Translations under genes and position numbers: made by a program
The notes under the pieces: generated by a model
Told to the model about the DNA's origin: nothing
Database searches by the model: none
What the model saw: only the letters and a program-made list of their open reading frames with translations
Shown here: piece after piece, positions 27,501 through 42,500 of the stretch
How the letters are laid out: each line of letters begins with the position of its first letter
Position numbering within the stretch: the stretch's first letter is position 1
From: Spisula solida
Taxonomy: Eukaryota; Mollusca; Bivalvia; Venerida; Mactridae
NCBI GenBank assembly: GCA_947247005.1
Contig: OX365955.1
Coordinates: forward strand, 7,946,001 to 8,010,000
Reading direction: 5' to 3'
DNA length: 64,000 nt

Positions 27501-30500
27501 CGTTACGGTTCACATCGGAGCTGACACCTTGCATACGGTATGGACTGTCCTCGGAAACATTTTGCACCATTTCAATATTCTCAAACTCGTCGCCATTAAC
27601 GATCACAGGAGAGCCTGAAATAATAATGATAAAGAATATTTAAAAAATTAAAGAAACATTAACTAATCCTCATTCCATACAATATGTATCACAGCTGAAA
27701 AGTCAGAATTTGGAAGTTTTAACAAATTGAATTCAATGATAGAAGCAACAAAGGGACAACCATTATGCAAAATATAATTATTGTTTTGAATCTAACAAAA
27801 TTAATGTCACTTGCCAGCATTTTAAGAAGATTCAATTTGTGTGGTTAGTAATAAGTGTTTGTTTATACTGAATGAAGGCTTCAGACAAGGGCCATGGCAA
27901 TGTAAACCAAGTCATTAAGAATTGCAAGCAATACAGAAGTCCCCTACGGGTTTTAAGCCATTTTTTAATGTTTCTGCTGCCATAGCAACCACAATTTTTG
28001 TCAGAATCAAATGTGCATTATCTCCTTATTGCCCCTATCCACATACCAAGTTTCATAAACCTAGCTTGAACTATTTTTTGACGGACTGACTGACCGCCCG
28101 ACCGCCCGACGAAATCTGGATATTCTGAGACGGTGAAAACATTGTCCAGTTACAAATTCAGCACACAAACCACTGGACCAGGGCCGCATTTCATGTTAAA
28201 ACAGATTACTATTCTAGAGTTAATAAAGCAATGTGTTGTCTACAAACTACAGCACAAAATAAGTGAAAGAGGATTAATAGAATACTTATAATAGTAACAT
28301 AAAGAATCAAATTAGTCAACTATCAGTCACAAATAACAAGAATCCCATTAGTCAACTATCAGTCACAAATAACAAACATAAAGTTGCATGATAGCACTGA
28401 GATAAACGAAATACAAAAAAACATAAAAAGCATAATTCATGGGAAAAACATTCATTCAGAAAAACATATCATGAAGGAAATTTAGGGTAGAGTGAAACAC
28501 CTCCACAGCTATTATCTGTTGAAGATACCATAGTCCATGAGCCATCAACAGACCCCTCTAACAAGTATGTAAGTGAAGTTTCATTGAAAGCAGACCAGTG
28601 GTATAGGAGAACAAGCGTGGATGAACTTTGTGACATCCAGACGTTCAGCACAAAATCAATATGTCTCCCGAACTATATGTTGAAGACATGACAACTACTC
28701 TTCATACAGTCCCAATCATCAGTATTATAGCATGGGTACGCAGAGCAAGACGGGCTCTAACCCGATAAAGCCAATTCAATCCTGCAGTTCAAATCAGCAA
28801 ATAAAACAGTAAACATAAATCGAAATAAAATTCTTGTCGTAATTAAAAAATATTTTAGCCTAATACAAGATTTCTAACATAAACGTACATGCAAACCTTT
28901 GTTTACCTGGAGAATTGTGATTTTTACTGAGATATCCACGTGGGCCGTCTGGGTTCCAACCCATGTGAGGATGAGACGTGATGGGGGACGCCCTCTGATG
29001 ATACCCTGTGTGGGATTGGTTTAAATCAGGTTAGGTACACAGGTATCTGTATCATTAATAAAGAGTAAACAAACAAACCAAAATGTTTTTTATAAAATTT
29101 ATAATATTTTTTTACTCTTTATCAATGATACAGATACCTGTGGTTAGGTATGCAAGAAAATATATCAAATAGCAGAATAAAAGTTGCACAAAACTCATTC
29201 AGGATCATCATACCAGTATGCGAAGAATGGTAGAAAAAAAAACAACATACAATACAAAATTTCAAGCTGCACAAAACACTGATTATGTACAGGTACAAAT
29301 AGCACAGAATTTTATGGCCAAAAAACGTGGAAATTTAATTCCATATAAACCAGGTGTTCAACCCTCTACTGAATTATCCAGCTAAATAGAATTTAAAAAA
29401 TACATACGGAATACCACTACAGTGTGTTGATCCGTTGGGCCGTATTACCTCGAGTTGCTTGTGTAATGCCGTATCTCGCGAGACAGTTAGGTCGAGTGAG
29501 ATGCGGAATGGTGCAAGCAACTCGAGGTAATATGGCTTAACAGATCAAACCAACTGCAGTGATATTCCTTTTATTATATTTCAACAAAAGTGAAAAAAGC
29601 GCTTTTACGAGCGGAAATGCGTTTAATGTGTATACAAATTTTCGGCATATAACGCGACGTTCATTCATAAAAAGCAGCCGTTAATATACTTACAGAGAGT
29701 ACTGTACGAGCGGTTAGATATATAGTGATATGAAATCAGAGTCCAAGGTTTTAGACGACGAGTGTCCGTGGGTGTGAAGTCGTGAATCGAAATAGATCTA
29801 TATAGCTGTGTCAGACATGCAAACGACGATTACAATAACCGGCGCAGACATTAGATCTAATTGAATAATAAAAGTAAAACTGAGACTGTGTCGTGAACTT
29901 CTAAAACGGAAGTAAAAACAATTTGTAAACGACGATGAACGGACAGGTGCCCTCGGAACTCATTCGCCCTCGCCATTTATTAATTTAGTGAAAATGTTCC
30001 GTGCCCAGCTGATTCGGATGGGTAATAAATAATCATTTTTTTGTTCAATTATTTTTTATAGTTGTTTTATTATTCTGAATAATATCTTATAATCGATACA
30101 AAAACATTGCAAATATTTTTTTTCTTTGATTGATTTTCCGGACAATAAATTTGAATATTTTGTTTGTTGAAGCTCGATTTTGATTGGACAATGACAGGTA
30201 AACACCCGTCGTAATTGCTATAAATAGAAATGAACGAAATGGATTTGATTGGTTGATTTTCGTTCATTACGCTAGGATTTGACCGTATTGAACCAGAGTA
30301 TGTTTCGGACGAAGAATACTTTGGTGAACGAGAATGACATAAGTAGGTACACAAAAAATCAATCATACACAATTTGGTTTAGATTCAATGGAAAGGAAAT
30401 GCTAGTAATTTTAATTTTTGCCAATTTTAATCAAAGCCTGAGTCTAAGGCTTAAAAATATTTGTGGCTTAGGCCCTTGACACCATTCCTATCAAAGCTGA

Positions 30501-33500
30501 AAAACTCTTGGTGACATGTATGACCCATATCAGTGTTGACTCCCACCTACTGAATACGTCATTCTAATAAACAAGGTTTTTTTTATTACAAAACCTGGTA
30601 TAAACATATTAGTAATCTGTTCAGTAAAACAATTGAACAATTACATGTATATGAGACGTATACTAGAACAAGAGATGTTTGTATAATATGTACATGTTAC
30701 ATGTATGCCCCATGGCAGCCAAAAAATCAGTGCTGTAAAAGATCATGTTGACACCGACATTTGACCTACTGACCTCAAAATCAGTACGGCTCATCTACTG
30801 TTGCTGACCAATGTCAATGTAAAGTTTGATTATCCTAGGGCCAAGCATTCTTGAGTTATTGAACGAAAATTGTTTGGATCTACTGACTGATAAACACAAC
30901 CATGTCTGACATGTGCATGGCATGTGCAAAGCATGTGCAAAGCAATACACTCTTCAGCAAAGATGGGTGGCAAAAAATGTTAAATACCAAATTATTATTT
31001 AAATTAGCATTTGAATTGAAGAACAATTCAAAGTAGTCTGAAGTCAATCGTTCAATAAATCAATTAAGTGATCTCATTTAAGCAACCTTAATAAATGTCA
31101 ATCAACACAATTGGTATCTGCATAATTATTTAAGTATTAATTGATTAATCTACAAATAAAATTATACCAATAGTGATTAAGTTTAGTCTAGGGTTTTTCT
31201 ATTGGGTTTTATGCTGTTTTTTTTCAAACATTTTTTTTCAAATATAACAAACAGTTGACCTAATCAGTTTTCCTGTGATATATAACCAGTACTGAATTGC
31301 TCTTCCACGAGCAACCGACAATTTCTCCACATGTGGAGTATACAACTATAGCCCGTGCACCAGATGAACATTTTCGTCCCTTTGCTGCAACAAGGTTGTA
31401 TCTCACTATATAGTGCTCTTCCACGAGCAACCGACAATTTCTCCACATGTGGAGTATACAACTATAGCCTGTACACCAGATGAGCATTTTCGTCCCTTTG
31501 GTGCAACAAGGTTGTATCTCACTATATAGTGCTCTTCCACAAGCAACTGACAACTCTTCCACATGTGGAGTATACAACTATAGCCCGTGCACCAGTTGAA
31601 CAAAGTTGATGTTTAAACAACAGTAATTTTGTCAGCTGTTACGGATGCAGTGCAACATATAGGCTTGGTTAAGGTATTATTTGTTAGGTATCAATTAATC
31701 AAATTAAATTTTGACAAATACTGTATTCACCCAATAATTGCACGCAGCTGTGTACTACACGCAGGTAATAAATGAGGGAAAATTTACAAGAATAAAAGTT
31801 AGATGCAAAAAATTGTCAAAATACCATAAAAAAATATTGGCCAATCAGCGACTTGGAAAACATGCAAAGCTGTGAAAAGGATGCATCCAATTTTGGCTAC
31901 GTTCCTGGGATGATAAATGTGCGGGCAACACTTGGAAGAACACAGTAAATGAATACAGCTTTAATACACAAGTTGGCACATAATGTTAGTTCCCCAACAC
32001 CTCATGAATTAATATTGTTAGTTAAAGCAAGACTTTAGTAGCGTAAATCCATGCAATTTAAGCTGTTCATGTTATTTGCAATGTAAGCATTGGGATAAGA
32101 CATGCATAAAGGCTGGAATAAAAATATCAGGCTAAGAAAAATCTTCTATAATATTCAAATATTTGTAAAAGTATGAAGAGCACACAGCCTGAGTGTTCAA
32201 TTGTTGACTATTCACAACTTTTATCAATTATAAACAAAAAGAATATTAAATTTTGTCCAAGTTAATATGTGTGGGGTTTTTGGTCACTGATGCTACTGAA
32301 ACGGTTCAATATTCTGGTTGTACATGATGCTTAAACAGGGAATTAAACTCGGATCCAAATTAAGGCAAATATACCAAGCCCAACTGTTAGTAAGTAAATA
32401 AGTTAAAACTTGTGGATATGAATAAATATTAATAAACATAATGTGAATCCCCACTCACTCATACACTATAGAAACACTGGTTTTAACCAACACCAGAATT
32501 GAATAAAAGTCCACCTTTTAAAACACTGCATCCCTGAACCCTAATTCGATAACCCCATAAAGTTGTCCGAATCTTTTTGTCCAACCCACAAACAAGTCAA
32601 GCAATAACCCCATAAAGTTGACCATATCTTTTTGTCCAACCCACAAACAAGTCAAGCAATATCCCCATAAAGCTGTCCTAATCTTTTTGTCCAACCCACA
32701 AACAAGTCAAGCAATAACCCCATAAAGTTGACCATATCTTTTTGTCCAACCCACAAATAAGTCAAGCAATAACCCCATAAATTTGTCTGAATCTTTTTGT
32801 CCAACCCACAAACAAGTCAAGCAATAACCCCATAAAGTTGACCATATCTTTTTGTCCAACCCACAAACAAGTCAAGCAATAACCCCATAAAGTTGTCCGA
32901 ATCTTTTTGTCCAACCCACAAACAAGTCAAGCAATATCCCCATAAAGCTGTCCTAATCTTTTTGTCCAACCCACAAACAAGTCAAGCAATATCCCCATAA
33001 AGCTGTCCTAATCTTTTTGTCCAACCCACAAACAAGTCAAGCAATAACCCCATAAAGTTGACCATATCTTTTTGTCCAACCCACAAACAAGTCAAGCAAT
33101 AACCCCATAAAGCTGTCCTAATCTTTTTGTCCAACCCACAAATAAGTCAAGCAATATCCCCATAAAGCTGTCCTAATCTTTTTGTCCAACCCACAAATAA
33201 GTCAAGCAATAACCCCATAAAGCTGTCCTAATCTTTTTGTCCAACCCACAAATAAGTCAAGCAATATCCCCATAAAGCTGTCCTAATATTTTTGTCCAAC
33301 CCACAAACAAGTCAAGCACTATCCCCAAAAAGCTGTCCTAATATTTTTGTCCAACTCACAAATAAGTCAAGCAATATCCCCATAAAGCTGTCCTAATCTT
33401 TTTGTCCAACCCACAAATAAGTCAAGCAATATCCCCATAAAGCTGTCCTAATCTTTTTGTCCAACCCACAAATAAGTCAAGCAATATCCCCATAAAGCTG

Positions 33501-36500
33501 TCCTAATCTTTTTGTCCAACCCACAAACAAGTCAAGCAATATCCCCATAAAGCTGTCCTAATCTTTTTGTCCAACCCACAAACAAGTCAAGCAATATCCC
33601 CATAAAGCTGTCCTAATCTTTTTGTCCAACCCACAAACAAGTCAAGCAATAACCCCATAAAGTTGACCATATCTTTTTGTCCAACCCACAAACAAGTCAA
33701 GCAATAACCCCATAAAGCTGTCCTAATCTTTTTGTCCAACCCACAAACAAGTCAAGCAATAACCCCATAAAGCTGTCCTAATCTTTTTGTCCAACCCACA
33801 AACAAGTCAAGCACTATCCCCAAAAAGCTGTCCTAATATTTTTGTCCAACTCACAAATAAGTCAAGCAATATCCCCATAAAGCTGTCCTAATCTTTTTGT
33901 CCAACCCACAAATAAGTCAAGCAATATCCCCATAAAGCTGTCCTAATCTTTTTGTCCAACCCACAAATAAGTCAAGCAATATCCCCATAAAGCTGTCCTA
34001 ATCTTTTTGTCCAACCCACAAACAAGTCAAGCAATATCCCCATAAAGCTGTCCTAATCTTTTTGTCCAACCCACAAACAAGTCAAGCAATAACCCCATAA
34101 AGTTGACCATATCTTTTTGTCCAACCCACAAACAAGTCAAGCAATAACCCCATAAAGTTGACCATATCTTTTTGTCCAACCCACAAACAAGTAAAGCAAA
34201 TACAATTTGTTAGAGAATATACTGTGTAAATTTTCTAAGCAGACTTTTTACATTTAGCAGAATTTTCAATGCCTGAGTTGGGAAGAAAATTATGAGAGAA
34301 AATAATGTGAGAAAGGTTAGTCAAGGTCATACCAAGGGCAGCAACTACAGGTTCATCATTCAAGCTTTGTGAGTCAGCATTCCGTGGTGAATTGTCTCCC
34401 TTCATTGATAAGCTTTCCTGACTTCCATATGGAGAGTTCAGCTACAAACGGATATAAATCAAGCTATTAGTCATTCACATGCATCATCAGTATATTAGTC
34501 AATTTCTAACATTCTCAGAGTTAATTATTAATAGTAATACTAAATAATTAATCAATTATAAACAACTAATTAAAAGAAATTACCGATATAAATTTTTTAA
34601 AATCACTCAGAATCACTACTGATACATTAGCCCAATCGTGAAAACAAGTCGCAAGTCTGTCTTGAGTGCCATTGGCACATACCCCTACATCAAAACTCAG
34701 TTCAAATATTGTTTTATGTTAAAATTCTGCTTATTAAATTTCAAATGACCATAAAATTGTCCACAAAAATTTGCATCAATAACTATTATTTTCTAATGAA
34801 AAGTTCATTCTTCCTAATGAAGCAAATTGAGTATTTCAGATTATTCATTTATTTCAAACAATCCAGTTGGTCCCTCTAATCAAGATAGGTCAATGAATAA
34901 AGTAAGTTTGATCAAAGCATTCATAATGTGTATTCAAATAAAAAATAATTATCATATGTACAGTATGGTAGAGACATTTTGTATAATATAAGGTAAAACC
35001 CTACACCATACCTCAGGAGTTAGAGATGTGTCACTCTTATTACTACCAGTGTGTTCCCTGGCCCAATGATGTGTATGAGCGATTTCTAGTACCATGAAAG
35101 CACTGGCCATGCCTCCTATACCGTAGTTCTGGAATGTTGATTCAAGTCCCTGCACAAACGCCTTCAACAGCGACAACATACCCTTGTACACAGCTTTGGA
35201 TATTGCCTGAAACAGTACATATGCCTTAAGCATTTAGCAAAAACAGCACCCCACCCACTGGCGGCCATGTTTTTTAACGAATAACGACAACATTTTTAAG
35301 GATATATACCAGTATCATTTATAACAACTTGAGTATGTTGTAGTCTGATATCATACCTGAGACTCATACAGGGCTCAATATTGAAGGGGTTCAGATAAGT
35401 GGGGTATTCCCAACTGAGAAATCTGGATTAGGGATGTCAGATTAGAGGGTTTTTCAGAGAAGACAAATCTTTATTAGAGGAGTTTAAGATTAGAAGAATC
35501 TGTATAAGAGGGGTGTTTAGATTAGAAGAGGCTTTCACTGTAACATGTACAGGAAACACGACCTTACCACGTCTTCTATGTGTATGTCGTCATCACTGAG
35601 TTTTTTATCGAGATTTTTGTTCAATCGACTGATCATAAAGTTGCGATAGTTCTCGTCTTCCAGTAGTTTTTTCACACGTCCCATCTTCAACCAGCTGATA
35701 CCTTGGCCTTCCTGGACACTACTCACAACCTCCTTCAGAAATTGCTGATTCTCACTGAAAAAAGTCATATCAAAACTTCAATCACAGTGACATCATTTAC
35801 AGGAAAACCTGTATAGAAATACCACCTTTTACAGGACCATCAAAACAGGACCTCTTTCAAAAATTGCTGATTCTCTATGAGATATTTTAGAAATAGTTCT
35901 ATCACAGTGACATCATTTACAGGAAAACCGGTATAGGAAGACCACCTTTTACAGGAGGTCTTTTTATTGAAGTGGTGTTTTTATTGAAGTGGTCTTTTTA
36001 TTGAGATGGTCTTTCTATTGAGGTGGACTTTATATTGCGTAGTCTTTTTATTGTGACCTTCTTTTTACTGAGGTGGTCTTTTTTATTGAGGTGGACTTTA
36101 TATGGGGTTTGATTTTACTTACCTGCAGCCAAATACTTGTGTATTCTTAGGATGAACTATACCAGCATCCAATCAGCTGCCTACAAGACCATGCTCCCCC
36201 CCCCCCCTTATATACAAGAAACAACCAATTTAAGTCTGTTTGAATCAAACCCCAACCATAGCACTTGTACAATCAAGCCACATACAATATAGGACTAAAT
36301 CTCCCCTATATGGTACGCAACTGTAGAAAACAAAATATAAGAACTCCCCAATGTATCTATTTTCAGAGCATAACGAAGGCATTCTTCTCACAAAAATCAA
36401 TACTATACGAGAATGTAGAGAGTCATACAATTACAGATCATGTGAGAATGGGTGGTAGGCAAGCTATTACAAACGTCAACAATTATACAGTCAGATCTCG

Positions 36501-39500
36501 TTACAACGACACCCGATATACCGACAATTTCGTTATAACGACATCAATTGATGGGGACGAATTCTATACAACGTTAATTGTATCCGTTATAACGACATAT
36601 TCACTTACCGACACCGACAGCAAAAAATTGGGAACGAACCGAGAGTTTACACAGTAATTAATACTCGATATACTGACAAAGTCAAGGGACTATATTTCAC
36701 ACCTGAACTATTTATCGGCTTTTCACAAAGTCACCGTCGTAGCTTGGAGCCTAATTATGTAATTATACTTGTGAAAACCATCTTAATTGCTCTCATTATA
36801 ATAGTGGAACCTGTCACAGTCTAATCACAGTTTTTGTACTACGGCTGGCACATTCGTAATCAAGGGAGATAAGCGAAGTCATCGTATATATTTGTATTAT
36901 CGAAATCGTACAGTTCACGAAATAAACAATGTTAATTGAGATTTCTCGACTTGATTTATTCATTCATCAATTCTTAAAGACGATAGGGTAAAATTTATAA
37001 CGAAATGAATTACCAATTTATTCTCTAGAGCGTTATATCTTATAGGTTACTGTAGTAGTATCCGTACACCTTTAAATTCGGATGCACTTTATTTGTAGCT
37101 CTCTCCAAACATTGTAGATCTATTTTATTTTAAATATTATTTTAATGTAATTATGAAAATTTCATACTGCTGATTTTGCCGATTATGTCAGTATTATGAC
37201 ATGATAATTATATGTTAATCATTAATTGATTTCTATGAAACAATCTCCCAATCAAAATTATAGTCACTTTTGAAATTCAGTATACTGACAAATTCGTTAA
37301 CGACTTTTTGATAGGGAACAAACAGTGTGGTTGTATTGAGATCTGACTGTACCAGGATACACTCAACCCTGATTTGTACAGAAACACAACAAAAAAGTAT
37401 GTCCAGCACACAGTTAATATGCCCCCCACCCCCCGTACCTGTGAGAGACATAATCATGTTCCCTTATCCCTTGTGCATCTCCAATTATTTTCCAATTAGT
37501 ATGAAGGGGAGATAATCCAATCATAGAATGTAACTTATCCTGATATATAAATATTATCAAAGGAGACCATTCTTGATAATTGTCCCAAAAAGCTGCACTT
37601 GATGTGTACACTCTCTAAACTCATCAGTCTTTATCAGAATAGTGCAGGATGTAAAAAGTAAAAGGTTACATGTGACTATTAAATAAACCATGGTAGATTG
37701 AGATTTAATGATCCTGGCTGCTAAAAGACAGGTGGTTGTTTAACTTAAGTGATCATTAACACAAGAACTTTGATTGTACATCGGGGGGGGGGGCATATTC
37801 ACCAATGTTTTTAAGTCAAACTTGAACTCAGACTTAGAACTTGGACTTTCGGCGGTGAAGTTTATTTTCTTGTTCAGTAATATGTTGATCATTGTGCCAT
37901 GTAATTGTGGTCTTTGTTGTATTTAATATGTTTTCAGTGCTCAGCTATTAAAGTTGAGTGCTGCCTTCCCTGTACATTTTTTTATCTTTTTAGAAATACA
38001 AAACGTTTGTTTTGTCACATATATATTTTTATCTTCTTAAAATAATTATGAAACCTTGCATGGATAATGTCACTACTGTAATGAACAGTGGACGAAATTT
38101 CAGCGTCATTGATTATCTTATAACAAAATGATGACAACTTCAATTTCAAGTAGTTTTACGTCTGAGTCTAGTTTCAGACTTCCATGTTGGTGAATTAGGG
38201 CTCAATGTTTACCTATGAGTCGATCCCTTAGATTCATTGGCTTTCTGTTTCTCCTTGCTGTTCGGCTTTCTGTTGGTCGCATGTTTAACCAGACCAGACT
38301 TCTCCACCAGAGCCTTTCTGTTACCTAATGGTGCAAATGGTTTGGGTGCCGGTTTCTGGTGCTGTTGTGTGGTGTTTGTTATAGCAGGTGGTGTCGGACT
38401 GGAACCAGTCTTTGAACCTAAAATAATAAATATTTATCACTTGAAATAAGAACATTACATCACTTGATACGGGAACCAGACAAATTACTTGAAATGGGAA
38501 CCAGTCAAGTTGAGTACTTTCGTCAGTGCATAGGCCCCTACATAAGATATAAAACATAACATTTCTATACGATATACAGTACCAGTACAAATACTCCAGA
38601 GTGACCCTCTGTACAGCAGCAACAACCTCTCTATAACAACACCATCAAAATTTTCCTCAGCCAATATTTACTATAAATTCAACCTCTAAACAATGGCCAA
38701 TATATGCCGCTCTCAGAGAGTGCTGCTCTACTGATGTTATATTGTATCTTGTCTTTTACCTTTTCAAGCATTTAAAGAATTTTTCAATATAACATTAAAA
38801 TATTGTATAGAAGGCTAAAAAGACCTAAAAGCATACATGTCAATTGGACTACTATCAATTTAAAGCTATGATTATGTGAAGGTTGTACGTCATTTTTAAA
38901 ACATATTCTCATTGGCTGGCCATTGTCACTCGTTTGGTAAACAGTTCTCATTTGCTGGCCATTGTCAGTCATTTGTAAAACATATTCTCTTTGGGTGGCC
39001 ATTGTCATTTGTAAAACACATTCACATTCGTTGGCCATTATCAGACATTTGTAAAACACATTCTTATTGGTTGGCCATTATCAGACATTTGTAAAACATA
39101 TTCTCATTGGTTTGCCATTATCAGACATTTGTAAAACCCATTCTCATTGGCTGGCCATTGTCAGTCATTTGTAAAACATGCTCTCATTGGCTGGCCATTG
39201 TCACTCAGTCAATAAACACATTCTCATTGGCTGGCCATTGTTAGTCATTTGTAAAACATGCTCTCATTGGCTGGCCAGTGTCACTCATTCAATAAACACA
39301 TTCTCATTGGCTGGCCATTGTCAGTCATTTGGTAAACACATTCTCATTGGCTGGCCATTGTCAGTCATTTGGTAAACATATTCTCATTGGCTGGCCATTG
39401 TCAGTCATTTGGTAAACACATTCTCATTGGCTGGTCATTGTCAGTCATTTGGTAAACATATTCTCATTGGCTGGCCATTGTCAGTCATTTGGTAAACATA

Positions 39501-42500
39501 TTCTCACTGGCTGGTCATTGTCAGTCATTTGGTAAATATATTCTCATTGGCTGGTCATTGTCACTCACTTGTAAACCATGCTCTCATTAATTGGCTGGCC
39601 ATTGTCAGACATTTGTAAAACAATTTCTAATTTGCTGGCCATTGTCAGACATTTGGAAAACATGTTCTTATTTGCTGGCTAACTCCAATTTCAAGTTCAC
39701 AAAATGTTGATAAAGTATTTCTGTATAAAAGTAGTTAGTACCACTAAAACCGCATATATCCTTTTTAAGTACAATCTAATATAGAAAATTCTATTAGTCT
39801 TTTCAGAGGATTATTTCAGAATTAGTTTTCAATTTATATGAATAAAAGACAGAACAACACATACAAAACAAATTTCTATACTAATCCTCTACACAGAGCA
39901 AAGAAATGAAAGCATGTACTTAATCCAATATTCGAAACATAAACGAGAACTTGCCAAGTATAAATGTAATATACATTGGTCCCACAGCATTTTTTGCCTC
40001 AGAGATGTACTCCCGATGTACATTAATGAGTTATCAGGACTTGGGGAACAGGTCAATCATATTCTAGGGGCAGCTTCGGGGAAGTCATGAGACAGTTTGT
40101 GATATCAGAAGGAATTGTAATGAATCGGGTGGTATCGGGAGAAATTGGGAGAACATCGCTGATGTGGAATTCCTCAGTGGGACCTAGGCTTTCGTTGCAT
40201 TGTATTCAACCTAGTTTTAAATGGCAACTTTTTACATGTAATTTTTCATTTAGCCAGTCTTTTTATAAGTCTAATGTACTTGGTGTTTGTTTACACTATT
40301 TCAACCATATTTAGGATGTTATTCATAGATGTTATTCATCAAGGATACAAGAGAATTTTGTCCAAGCCTAATCAACTATAACAAATAGGCACACATTGTA
40401 CTTCCATATTAAGAGCAAAAGGCAGCAAAATAATTGTTCAACTAGTCACAAAACCAGGAGTCATGCAGAATTTTCTGAAGGCTGATATGAATTTTACTGT
40501 TTTGACAAGTATAAATACTTTATATAGTTATAGATTATTATGGTACTTCCTTTGGATTTTAAGTCCACAAAAAAGTATTTCAGTCATTTGGAGAATAATG
40601 CAGTCACATGATTCTAACATTGAACCAATCAGATGCAGTCACATGATTCTAACATTGAACCAATCAGATGCAGTCACATGATTCTAATATTGAACCAATC
40701 AGAAGCAGTCACATGATTCTAACATTGAACCAATCAGATGCAGTCACATGATTCTAACATTGAACCAATCAGAAGCTTACAGGGAAAACTGGGCTTGGCC
40801 TACTGTTTGTCATCTCTTAAAAAAAAACAACGTCATTATTAATTTAATTTATTATTGTTATCAATCAGCCCTGGAATTGCCAAGAATTGTCGAATGCCAA
40901 CCAAGGGAGCTATACCAGTACGATTTTTACAAAAAATAATTTGGTATGACATTCTCAATGCATGTCATTGGGCCCAAACCCATGTTTTATGAGATGAATA
41001 TTTTAACCACTAGATCAGTGGGAATTCTAAGCAACAGGGGTTTAACTAGGGGCCAAATCTTAAGGGCCATGTTGACACTTTTTTCTGTATTTTACCATTT
41101 TATCGCTTAAATACCTAATAATTTAAAAGTGACATTTACCCTTCAGCCAGATTATTGAGGATCTAAATTATTTTTTTAATTCAGGAGTCAAAAGTTCAAA
41201 CAGAGGTCAAGAAGGGTTCGATCAAAACCCCTAAAGAAGACACTGAAAGATGACTAGAATAACAAAGAGAACAGAACCACTAATTAAGAGAGCCACACTC
41301 AATTATATGTGTACCTTTATAATTTGATAATCCTGTGAATGCAACAAGGTAAACATATGGTCAATAAAAAACAATAATACACAACATATACTATGGGGAA
41401 AACAAAGATAAATACACATATGTGCAGAAAGTGATTAACATTTTTAAAAATAAGACCTACCAATATGACAGTTAGCATTACAACAGATGTTTGTAAAACA
41501 CTGGTCTTTATAATTTGTTTACAAACTTGCACACAAATTGATCAAATCTTATGCATTTCCTTGACATACTGGAGCCTGACATTTGTTGTTAACATTATGA
41601 AAATGATCACAAAAATTAGTTTAATTTGCTTCATGAAGCCTGCATGGTATTGTCATACAAGTGAAATAAGTGAAAACTGCATATAAACTTCATTAATGCT
41701 AGTCGAAAGTTTCAGCAAGGAAAATCTCCCTCATTTTATTGAAATCTCCTGTATTTTCATCACCAATCTCACACAAAGGGTTCTATGAAACATGGCATGT
41801 ATGCCAAAGGCACATAAATGAAGACAAGGAAGTTAATACAAGCTGTGCAACCAATATAGAGGTGTTGATACATATCCTACATATATCAGGGGTCCTACTG
41901 AGGCATTATACGCCCAATCCTGAAATTAAGTATGTTTCAAATGCTGTTAGCACACATTCAAACACCAAAACTAGAGGCTTTAGAGGCTCTCAGGGAAGAC
42001 AGGGCTTGCCCAATTGTGATGCCTCTTTCAATAAAGTTGTTATAATTATTATCATTATTAAATACTACTTCAAACACTGTTCTAACATGAAGCTTATGAA
42101 ATTTCAAATGACCATAACTTTGTCAATACTTGGAATGTTTTCATCAAATAAATTTTATTTTCTGAAGAAATGTTCAACCTTTCAAGAGCAGAAAATCGAG
42201 ATAGCCTGTTTATTATAGTTGTATAGGACCCCTGAACCAATATACAGGTGGTGACATCTCATGTATACATACAAACATTATCTTACCAAATAGTTCTGAC
42301 AGAGTACTGGTAGCATTATGTGCAAAGTCTGTAAGATCATTACTAAGGGTTGAGATCAGTGATGATGTATTCTGGCCCCTATCTGTGGTCCCTACCACCA
42401 TCTTGTTGTCCATGGATTCCATCGGCTGAAAAAACAACATCAAATCAATGATAACTTCTTCCAGTAATGTATAGGTCCCAATCTGGGCTGGTATTCAATA

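Noticed and set aside
31260..31603. Three overlapping minus-strand ORFs of 65-105 codons
   Set aside because: They repeat the 116-bp tandem unit and have no family motif or splice context.
32548..34196. Regular direct repeats that might suggest a CRISPR array
   Set aside because: Units are contiguous with no unique spacers, and the window is clearly eukaryotic with spliced genes. This and the other arrays are minisatellites.
41739..42218. 159-codon plus-strand ORF
   Set aside because: It overlaps the R4 dispersed repeat and a microsatellite-encoded Ile run; the composition is not protein-like.
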